A DNA stretch of 18,735 bases from CAYWBI01 sp964456445 (GTDB taxonomy: Bacteria; Calditrichota; Calditrichia; Calditrichales; J004), in contig CAYWBI010000067.1 of the NCBI GenBank assembly GCA_964456445.1, positions 1-18,735 on the forward strand. The letters run 5' to 3'. Of this stretch, positions 1 through 6,996 are shown one piece after another. How positions within the stretch are numbered: the stretch's first letter is position 1; each line of letters begins with the position of its first letter. Under the pieces are notes generated by a model that was not told where the DNA came from, searched no databases, and worked only from the letters and a program-made list of their open reading frames with translations. The position numbers were made by a program, and so were the translations under genes.

Positions 1-2
1 AA

Positions 3-1075
3 AAAGCCATCAACCCCTTTATCTATAAGGCATCAGACTTTATGGACAGACACTATATAGTTACGTACAAACACATATCGTTACGTCGGGCCATAAATGG
101 TTTCCCGACAAGGATATACCTGCGCCGGAACAGGTGTTTGAATCCGGGGCGGGCAGTCCATCCGAAAAAAATTTATTGTTTATGAATTTATTATATCTGG
201 CCGGGTTTCGCCCACATGCCGTTTTGATCAGTTCCTGGGGAAATGGGGATTTTGCCACTGAGTGGAAACAGATTTTGCAGTTTAATCATCTGCTGGTATC
301 ACTAACACTGGATAACAAAACCTGGTTCCTTGATACTTCCGACAAATATCTTCCTTTTGGAACGTTGCCTTATTCGTTTAAGGTGCCCAACGGTGTGCTT
401 GTTGATGGAGAAAAATCCAGGGAGGTTAAGATAAAACTACCGGGCGTACGGAATGAACAGAAGGTTAAAAGCGATGCCGAAATTGATAAGGACGGCGCGG
501 TTCATGTAAAATCAAACCTTTTCTTCAGCGGGGAAGATGCGCTGCATGCACGGAACCGTTTTGGCGAAAGTTCCAAACGTCGTAAGAACCTGGAAGATTT
601 TCTGAACAAAACATCAAGTACCGTCGAATTAGATACTTTTTATATCCATAACCTGGATGCGCTTGATAAACCTTTTAGCATGGATGTCGAATTTCACATA
701 AAGAATTTTGTAATGGACGATTCCGGTTTAAAGCACTTTAAACCGCCATTTCTAACCGCCATACAGCATAATAAGTTTAAAAGCCAGGAGCGTTTCTTTC
801 CGGTGGATTTTGGCTACAAGGACAATGTGTCCGAGTCCATCAAAATTGCCCTGCCCAAAGATGTTCAGGTTGAACTACCGGGTAAGACCGTGCGCCGGAT
901 GCGTGAAGTCTTTTATTCCAAAACCTATTTTGAAGATCAGGGTTTTGTTAGCTGCCGAAGGCTGTTCAAAATTTTAAAATTTCGTGTAACCCCGGAATAT
1001 TATCCAAAACTACGCAATATTTACAATGTCATGGTAGCCGATGATCAAAATGAAATCTTAATGAATCAAAATTAA
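3..1075 (+). pseudogene. DUF3857/transglutaminase-like protein, C-terminal part, frameshifted
   Basis: This is the 3' part of a gene that enters from the left edge. From about base 50 to the TAA at 1073-1075 it encodes a protein clearly paralogous to the next gene: LYSYVQ, GSPSEKN, YLAGF, the QFNHLLV segment, KPFSMDVEFHIKNF and RFFPVDFGYK all have counterparts there. The reading frame breaks near 47-50. Bases 3-50 read in one frame end in a segment resembling the paralogue's start of helix (...FMDR), while LYSYVQ continues in another frame, as if 7 bases had been lost relative to the paralogue (ATGGACAAG...ACC against ATGGACAG/ACA). The downstream frame has a stop at 26-28 and no start codon before the GTG at 134, which lies inside a conserved domain, so a functional start there is unlikely. 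The catalytic Cys position of transglutaminases is Pro here, as in the paralogue; an FNH histidine is retained. Either a decayed gene copy or an assembly error near the sequence edge. Confidence 0.6.
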
Positions 1076-1163
1076 AAAAATGCAAATATTGATTCATTGA
1101 GAACCATAACGTAAATTTAACTTTCTCACTTTGCCATTCGTTTCATCCAAAAAGGAGCCTTCC

Positions 1164-3077
1164 ATGAAATCTGTCGCTTCGTTGTTTCTCTTTGTTCTTT
1201 TTTTTGTTTCCATTCAGGCAAATGCCCAGGATTTTGGCGATATCCCCGTTGAAGATTTTAGCCTTACCGGTATCGATGGCTATCCGGAACTTGACGCCAT
1301 TGTGCTATTCGACAAGGTGGATATCACATTTACCACGGATTTTGAGCTGATTATAAAATATCATCGACGGGTGAAAATACTAACCGAAGCCGGTAAGGAT
1401 CAGGCCTCCATAAATATACGATATTGGCATGAAGATAAGATTCTGGATATTGACGCCGCATCGTACAGCATGGATGGAAAAACAAAGGAACTGGATTCCG
1501 ATAACATTTTTGATGAGGGCTCCAGTAAGTTTCGCAAAAAAGTATTCGCCATACCCGGCGTGGAAGTTGGTTCGGTTATCGAGTATCAATATACGCACTA
1601 TTCAAAATATATCAGCAATCTAGACCCTCAATGGTTACAGGGATCGAACTATGTGCGGCTGAGCGAAGTGTCCGTTTTACTCCCCCGTGGGTTTACCTAT
1701 AATGTGATGCAAAAAAATACGGCATTCTATAATTTGGAACAGACCTCGGAAATGGTTTATGATGTTCTGAACAGTGGTAAAAAACTTACAAAATATACAT
1801 GGCGTGCCCACGATTTACCACCTATCCGACAGGAGCCCTATATGCGTGCCCCGGCCGATTATTATGCGCAGATTCTCTTTCAACTGGTGGCTTATAAAGA
1901 TGCATACCAGAGTTTGAAGTTTGCGAAGAGCTGGGGGCAGATTACAAAAAACCCACGTAAATTTTATATCGAATTTATTGAAGATGACGGTCTGGAAGAT
2001 AAAGTCAACGAACTGCTAAAAGGTAAAACCAGGCCTATGGACAAGGCACTTACCCTTTACAGTTATGTGCAAAAAAATATTAGCACGGGGGATCGTAATT
2101 GGTTTCCAGGGGATGATTTTAAATCGCCGGAGGAAGCGCTTAAGGCCGGAACGGGCAGCCCCACCGAGAAAAACGTTCTGCTGATGAACATGTTAAAACT
2201 GGCCGGTTTTGATCCGCACCCGCTGTTGATCAGTACCCGGGGGCATGGTGATTTTAACCCGGACTGGAAACAATTGGAGCAGTTTAACCGGGCAATAGTA
2301 CATGTTAACGTGGACAAAAAAAGTTATTATCTGGATATGTCCCATAAATATGCCCCGTTTGGCATTTTGCCTTCCTTCCTTCAGGTCGGCACCGGTCTGC
2401 TTTTAAACGGCGATAAACCGGTGGTCGTGGCCATCAAGCAAGCCCGTGTAAAAAACAAACAAGAGATTTTTACAAAGGCCAGCCTGGACAAGGATGGTGT
2501 TTTATATGTAAAATCACATTTTAATTATAAAGGTGAAGAAGCCCTGGATGCCCGGAGCCGTTTTGGCGATAAGATAAAGCGGCGCAAAAAATTGGAGAAA
2601 ATGTTGGAAACAATATCCGATAAGGCTGAGCTGGATACCTTTTATGTACATGCCATGGATTCTTTGGATAAACCTTTTTCCATGGATGTGGAATACCATC
2701 TGGATGGTTTTGTAACCGAAGAAAGCGGGTTGAAATTTTTTAAACCACCTTTTATAACGGCTATGAACAGCAATAAATTCAAAAGTCAAAAACGTTTCTT
2801 TCCTGTGGATTTTGGTTATAAAAATAATTTTTCCGAGGCCATTGAATTAACGCTGCCAAAAGGATATAGCGTTGAACTTCCGGAAAACAGCATTCACCGG
2901 ATGCGCGCTTTACTTTTTGCCGAAAATTATTATCAGGATGATGACGTATTGCAGTGTAAACGCATTTTTAAAATATTAAAAGCCGAGGTACCCCAAAAAG
3001 ATTATACTAAGTTACGGAACGCTTACAATGCCATTGTCGAGGCGGATCAAAATGAAATTGCCCTTAATCATAACTAA
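1164..3077 (+). CDS. Secreted DUF3857/transglutaminase-fold protein lacking the catalytic Cys and His
   Basis: The product is 637 residues. I chose the ATG at 1164 rather than an upstream TTG because AAAGGAG lies 7 bases before it and the protein then begins with a clean Sec signal peptide (MKSVASLFLF to about residue 22, IQANA|QD). An N-terminal DUF3857 beta-rich domain (about residues 30-215) is followed by a transglutaminase-like domain (about 275-395) and a C-terminal beta domain. Where active members have GDCKD, this one has GSPTEKN at about residue 330, so the nucleophilic Cys is Pro. The FNH histidine is FNR, and the YLDMS strand remains. From family knowledge, FCB genomes often carry such non-catalytic versions; a periplasmic or cell-surface binding role is inferred. 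It is close in sequence to the broken gene upstream (recent-looking tandem duplication), and its last 26 bases overlap the next gene, suggesting co-translation. Confidence 0.85.
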   Translation: MKSVASLFLFVLFFVSIQANAQDFGDIPVEDFSLTGIDGYPELDAIVLFDKVDITFTTDFELIIKYHRRVKILTEAGKDQASINIRYWHEDKILDIDAASYSMDGKTKELDSDNIFDEGSSKFRKKVFAIPGVEVGSVIEYQYTHYSKYISNLDPQWLQGSNYVRLSEVSVLLPRGFTYNVMQKNTAFYNLEQTSEMVYDVLNSGKKLTKYTWRAHDLPPIRQEPYMRAPADYYAQILFQLVAYKDAYQSLKFAKSWGQITKNPRKFYIEFIEDDGLEDKVNELLKGKTRPMDKALTLYSYVQKNISTGDRNWFPGDDFKSPEEALKAGTGSPTEKNVLLMNMLKLAGFDPHPLLISTRGHGDFNPDWKQLEQFNRAIVHVNVDKKSYYLDMSHKYAPFGILPSFLQVGTGLLLNGDKPVVVAIKQARVKNKQEIFTKASLDKDGVLYVKSHFNYKGEEALDARSRFGDKIKRRKKLEKMLETISDKAELDTFYVHAMDSLDKPFSMDVEYHLDGFVTEESGLKFFKPPFITAMNSNKFKSQKRFFPVDFGYKNNFSEAIELTLPKGYSVELPENSIHRMRALLFAENYYQDDDVLQCKRIFKILKAEVPQKDYTKLRNAYNAIVEADQNEIALNHN

Positions 3078-4971
3078 AATTATAGTTTTATGTGCGGTAC
3101 TTTTATCACCGTTGCCGGCGCAAGCCATGCCCTGGACAAACGATCTGGTTGCGGATTCACTTATAAAAAATTCAGACGCGGTGGTACTAAGCGATGTTCA
3201 AGCCTTTATCATTAATGATGAAGACGATGTGGTGCTCACCCGTAAGCTCCGCATCCGCATAAACAACCGTCATGGTGCCCGTTACAGCAGCCGTATTCAA
3301 CTTGATGAATCGGAGTTTGTGGAACTGGACAATATTAAGGCTGCGTTGTATAATCTAAACGGGTCCAGGATAAAAGAGCTCGATGATGATGACATTGAAG
3401 AGATCGCCGCCTCACCAGGATATGTCTTGTACAGCGGAAAAAAATACCGGATATTTTCGCAGCAATCGTCACAATATCCCTATATTTTTGAGTATAGCTA
3501 TGAGAAGGATTTTAGCACACTTTTTTTCTGGCCATCCTGGTCGCCGGAACGGAACATACCCGTCCTGGCCTCGAGTTATAAAGTCATCAATAAAAGCAAA
3601 CTCCATTTTAATATCTATCCCTATCATTGGGACATCCAACCCCAAAAAAGCGTTGTGCAAAAGGATTCCGTTTATTTATGGCAAGCGGAAAATCTTATTC
3701 CACATAAGGATGAACCTTATATGGCACCCGAAGACCATGGCTGGAAAACCATTCATTTTGTACCTGACAAGTTTGAAATTGCCGGCTATAGCGGCGATTA
3801 TAAAAGTTGGGCAGACTTCGGCCTTTGGTATAAAGACCTCAGCCGGGGCAGTTACCTGTTGTCCCCGGATTTTATAAAAAAAATTCAGGGTATGCTGACG
3901 CCGGAAATGACGGTGCGTAAAAAAGTGGCTGTGTTGTATAAATTTCTTCAGGATTACACCCGATATGTGGCCCTGGAGCTCGGTATCAATGGTTGGCAGC
4001 CGCATTCCGCGGAGTCGGTGGTGGAAAATAAATATGGTGACTGCAAGGACCTGTCCACCCTGATGGTCTCTATGCTGAATACCGTGCGTATAAAAGCCTA
4101 TCCGGCATTGGCGCTGACCCGGGACAACGGATTGGTTGATCCCATGCGTCCGGCCAACCAGTTTAATCATTGTATAACCTGTGTTCCCATGGGCGCCGAC
4201 ACCATCTGGCTGGAGTGTACATCCGACCATGTTCGGGCGGGCGAGATGCCTCAATCGATTGAGAATATAAATGCATTGGTGATTACCCAGGATGGGGGTA
4301 AATTGGTGCGCACCCCACAAAAGAGTTATCTGCAGAACCAGCGTAGCTCTGTTTTTCGTGGCCAGATGAATGGTGAACGCAAATTTCTTTTCGACGGAGT
4401 TTTAACTTTTGAGGGCAACTATAAATATGATGTGAATTATTATCTGGACTATTTAATAAAAAGACAGGAAGTAGAACTTATAAACTATTTGTTCAGTGGT
4501 GTTAAGACCAACCCGGATATTGGCAAATATGATGTAAAAGCGGGTAATAAGGCCGGCCAGCCTACGCAAATAACACTGGTTGGAACGCTTGGCGGTATGG
4601 CCCGGAAAATTGGCCGCCATATCATTTTGGACCCGTACATCTTTAATAAGGTAACAGAAGACGATGTGCCGGACTCTACCAAACGCACCTACGATTTTTT
4701 CTTTAAATTTCCGCATATGCTGGATGATAGCCTTGTGGTCAGGATACCTCCCGGCTACCGGATGAACAGCGCTCCAAATGGAAAAAAAATCGAAACGGAT
4801 TTCGCCCTGTATGATTTCCATTTTGCCCTGCAAGGCAATATATTAAGGCTCTCCCGGCGTTTTGCGATTAAAAAAAATGTCATCCCCCGCGCACGCTTCA
4901 AAGAAGTGGCGGCTTTTTTTCGTCAGGTTTACAATGAGGATGCCAAACATTTTATGTTTGTCAAAGGTTAA
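3052..4971 (+). CDS. Secreted DUF3857/transglutaminase-like protein with intact catalytic triad
   Basis: The product is 639 residues. The ATG at 3052 is preferred to the one at 3028 because it yields a standard signal peptide (MKLPLIITKIIVLCAVLLSP..AQA, cleavage near residue 25) and has GAGGCGG about 6-12 bases upstream, inside the end of the previous gene. DUF3857 occupies about residues 45-210 and the transglutaminase core about 280-400. The expected active-site set is visible: YGDCKD with Cys331, FNH with His373, and WLECTS with Glu388 in the usual Asp strand (WLECT is a common variant in this family). A protease-like or cross-linking activity in the periplasm is therefore possible, unlike the two upstream paralogues. 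It is much more diverged from them than they are from each other. The 26-base overlap with the preceding gene indicates one operon; the shared fold suggests the active and inactive proteins act on the same cell-surface process, which is inference. Confidence 0.88.
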   Translation: MKLPLIITKIIVLCAVLLSPLPAQAMPWTNDLVADSLIKNSDAVVLSDVQAFIINDEDDVVLTRKLRIRINNRHGARYSSRIQLDESEFVELDNIKAALYNLNGSRIKELDDDDIEEIAASPGYVLYSGKKYRIFSQQSSQYPYIFEYSYEKDFSTLFFWPSWSPERNIPVLASSYKVINKSKLHFNIYPYHWDIQPQKSVVQKDSVYLWQAENLIPHKDEPYMAPEDHGWKTIHFVPDKFEIAGYSGDYKSWADFGLWYKDLSRGSYLLSPDFIKKIQGMLTPEMTVRKKVAVLYKFLQDYTRYVALELGINGWQPHSAESVVENKYGDCKDLSTLMVSMLNTVRIKAYPALALTRDNGLVDPMRPANQFNHCITCVPMGADTIWLECTSDHVRAGEMPQSIENINALVITQDGGKLVRTPQKSYLQNQRSSVFRGQMNGERKFLFDGVLTFEGNYKYDVNYYLDYLIKRQEVELINYLFSGVKTNPDIGKYDVKAGNKAGQPTQITLVGTLGGMARKIGRHIILDPYIFNKVTEDDVPDSTKRTYDFFFKFPHMLDDSLVVRIPPGYRMNSAPNGKKIETDFALYDFHFALQGNILRLSRRFAIKKNVIPRARFKEVAAFFRQVYNEDAKHFMFVKG

Positions 4972-5056
4972 GCGAAACACGAAATTGGGCAATCGGTTTA
5001 AGATTCGGAACGTCTTTTTGAATGGAATTGTTCTTCGATTTAAGAACAAGGGAGTT
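4972..5056. other. Gene-free leader to the repeat region
   Basis: This stretch contains no credible gene. It holds a short imperfect hairpin (TTCTT...AAGAA near 5030-5046) and GGGCAATC plus TTCGATTT/GAACAAGG words that recur around the repeats that follow, so it may be a decayed remnant of another copy. Confidence 0.3.
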
Positions 5057-5348
5057 CGATGTTCGGTGTTGGTTTTGCGATGTGCTCAAGTGCCCCTACC
5101 TTTAGGTAGGGGATGAAATCGCGCAAAAAAATTATGGGCTTTAGCCCAAAACATATCCCCAATGGAACAATTTATAAAACCCTTTCAGGGTTTTTTATTG
5201 TTGCTTCACTTTTACCAGGGCGCTGCCCTTAGCTTTGGTATATTTCCCCGTTGGGGAAAAGAAACATGCCACAATATTATGTTTCGGTTTGTCTTGTTGA
5301 GATAAATTGGTTTTTGATCTACGAACAAGGAACGCCGATATTCGATTT
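5057..5348. repeat. Multi-hairpin intergenic repeat, copy A
   Basis: About 292 bp, nearly identical to the copy at 5393-5685 (offset 336-337). Six perfect hairpins occur in fixed order: CCCCTACC-TTTA-GGTAGGGG (5093-5112), TGGGC-TTTA-GCCCA (5135-5148), AAAACCCT-TTC-AGGGTTTT (5176-5194), AGGGC-GCT-GCCCT (5217-5229), TTTCCCC-GTT-GGGGAAA (5243-5259), and GAAACAT/ATGTTTC with an 11-base loop (5261-5285). The third, followed by T residues, could also terminate transcription from the transglutaminase genes. Differences between the copies fall mainly in the linker between the third and fourth hairpins. I see no transposase and no codon-like pattern. It looks like a dispersed non-autonomous repeat or a structured RNA unit; the identity is unknown to me. 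Confidence 0.85.
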
Positions 5349-5392
5349 TAGAACGGGCAATCATGGCCGATTAAAAATCTTCAATCGTTGAT

Positions 5393-5685
5393 CGATGTTC
5401 GTTGTTGGTTTTGCGATGTGCTCAAGTGCCCCTACCTTTAGGTAGGGGATAAAATCGCGCAAAAAAATTATGGGCTTTAGCCCAAAACATATCCCCGATG
5501 GAAAGATTTATCAAACCCTTTCAGGGTTTTTTTCTTAGCGCCATGTCTTTGCCAGGGCGCTGCCCTTCGCTTTGGTATATTTCCCCGTTGGGGAAAAGAA
5601 ACATGCCACAATATTATGTTTCGGTTTGTCTTGTTGAGATAAATTGGTTTTTGATATACGAACAAGGAACACCGATATTCGATTT
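5393..5685. repeat. Multi-hairpin intergenic repeat, copy B
   Basis: Second copy of the repeat at 5057-5348. All hairpins are retained: 5429-5448, 5471-5484, 5513-5529 (7 bp stem here because one A is lost), 5554-5566, 5580-5596, and the GAAACAT/ATGTTTC pair about 5598-5622. The start (CGATGTTCG) and end (GATATTCGATTT) match copy A, which defines the unit. The 44 bases between the copies (5349-5392) are unique and contain no gene. An open frame of about 90 codons runs through this copy, but it is a by-product of the repeat. Confidence 0.85.
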
Positions 5686-5774
5686 AGGAAGGGGAACGGT
5701 GCTTTTGCTTCTCCGCCAAAGAAAGGTGGGAATTAAATTTTCAAATGCTAAATGTCTATTCACTGAAATAGAAT

Positions 5775-5806
5775 AAGTGTCCTGTCAAATTTTTAACAGG
5801 ACACTT
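5775..5806 (-). terminator. Likely intrinsic terminator of the lipoprotein gene
   Basis: A perfect 11-bp stem, AAGTGTCCTGT / ACAGGACACTT, with a 10-base A/T loop lies 13 bases past the stop of the minus-strand lipoprotein gene. Read on the minus strand it is followed only by a weak T-rich stretch (ATTCTATTTC), so it may serve as a terminator or an mRNA 3' stabiliser. It could also insulate the repeat region. Confidence 0.55.
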
Positions 5807-5818
5807 AAAAACAATAAT

Positions 5819-6529
5819 CTAATTTTTAACCAGATTTGCGTCTTCCATAATCACATCATAGGAATACCCGGCCCCAAAATCCTTGTTCAGGGAAATTTTA
5901 CCCGTACAGGTTACTACATCGCCAACTTTTGCAATATCGCCTGTTGTTATGGCTAAATCATAATTGTTGGCATCCCGGGTTCCATCCTGAATATGAAGCC
6001 AGTTTTTGCCCATGATTTCCGCATTGTATTTTACAACCTGACCTTTTACCGTTACAGTTTTAGCAGAATATTTGTTCTGATGTGAAAAAAGTTCGGCAAT
6101 GGTTATGCCATTTTTAGCCGGGCTTATCTTTATTTTTGCTTTCTGAACCATAGGTTTAGTGCCATGCGGAGAAGCCATCGATTTACTCCCTGAGGCGGTG
6201 ATTGGTTTATCACTGAGCGCATTTACGAAAAAGATGGAGCCGAAAGTTCTCTTTAAGTCTTTGCTTTCAAAGTCCTTCATCTCAAGGCCACTGACATAGT
6301 AAAAGGTATCGCCTTCTTTCGCCTGCATTTTTGAAGTGGCCAACCATTTCTCCGCATCATTTTCCGTAACACGTAAATATGTATATTCACGGGCCTGTAG
6401 AACTTCTTCAACCACGGCCATGTGATTGTTTGCAGGTACGGAGGCCTTTGTCTTCTGTTCTGTTTTTGATTGGCAGGAACTCAACAGTATGGAAATTCCG
6501 GTTGCCAGTAAAAATAATCTGAAATACAT
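5819..6529 (-). CDS. Lipoprotein with NrfJ-like and OB-fold domains
   Basis: The product is 236 residues. It starts with a lipoprotein signal (MYFRLFLLATGISILLSSC, lipobox LSSC with Cys19), so it is probably anchored in a membrane facing the periplasm. Residues about 38-105 (EVLQAREYTYLRV, KWLATSKMQ, GDTFYYVSGLEMKDF, KRTFGSIFFV) match my memory of the small NrfJ-like beta domain found in Geobacter and relatives. Residues about 140-236 (TVKGQVVKYN, GKNWLHIQDGT, VGDVVTCTGKISLNKDFGAGY) look like a single OB fold of the kind often annotated as a DNA-binding protein, though export makes DNA an unlikely ligand. The gene stands alone; AGGAAG precedes the ATG by 5 bases. In other genomes similar proteins lie near multihaem cytochromes, but no cytochrome is seen here. 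The function is unknown. Confidence 0.8.
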   Translation of the reverse strand: MYFRLFLLATGISILLSSCQSKTEQKTKASVPANNHMAVVEEVLQAREYTYLRVTENDAEKWLATSKMQAKEGDTFYYVSGLEMKDFESKDLKRTFGSIFFVNALSDKPITASGSKSMASPHGTKPMVQKAKIKISPAKNGITIAELFSHQNKYSAKTVTVKGQVVKYNAEIMGKNWLHIQDGTRDANNYDLAITTGDIAKVGDVVTCTGKISLNKDFGAGYSYDVIMEDANLVKN

Positions 6530-6996
6530 TTTCTTCCTTTCGTTTGATTGTTTGGTCTCTGTTTTTTATAGCTATTTTTGTCGCCAATTAATGATCATGA
6601 AATAAACACTTCGCGTAAATTAAAAATACTTTATTTGTACCAAAAACACAGCTGATATTTTGATGTTTTATTCTGTAAATGTAATCAGATTTTAACGTAG
6701 CTGCAAACCTATTATGGTAAAGTTTGTGAGGCGCATGGGCCAAAAGGGAAGAATCGTATCAGGGAACTCTGTGTGACAGGAAATCAGAATCATCAAGAAA
6801 AAATATGGGATTTCATCTACCCGGTATAGTTGTATAATTCTTCAGTTAAATATAGCAGATAACGAGAAACTTGTTAGAATACAAAGTCGAAAATGCCAAA
6901 AGGCTATGAGTCAGAATAAAAAATAATTTAAAAATTTTATATTTCGAAAAGTATTTTTCTTAAAAATAGGCTGTTTAATATTATTCCTTTAATGTC
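6530..6996. other. AT-rich intergenic region, no gene seen
   Basis: These 467 bases separate two minus-strand units. I find no plausible coding frame. The part near 6530-6600 should hold the promoter of the lipoprotein gene, but I could not assign -35/-10 boxes with confidence. An A/T-only hairpin (TATTTTT-CTT-AAAAATA, 6952-6968) about 30 bases past the helicase stop may mark the end of its transcript, but it lacks a GC stem. Confidence 0.5.

Noticed and set aside
3676..4320. 214-codon minus-strand frame
   Set aside because: It is antisense to the catalytic core of the intact transglutaminase-like gene, with no ribosome binding site or recognisable domain.
5498..5776. 92-codon plus-strand frame in the repeat region
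   Set aside because: It is an open frame across repeat copy B; the matching frame in copy A is not preserved, and the hairpins account for the conservation.
4972..5818. CRISPR array
   Set aside because: There are only two long units of about 292 bp with a 44-bp gap, no short regular repeat-spacer pattern and no cas genes.
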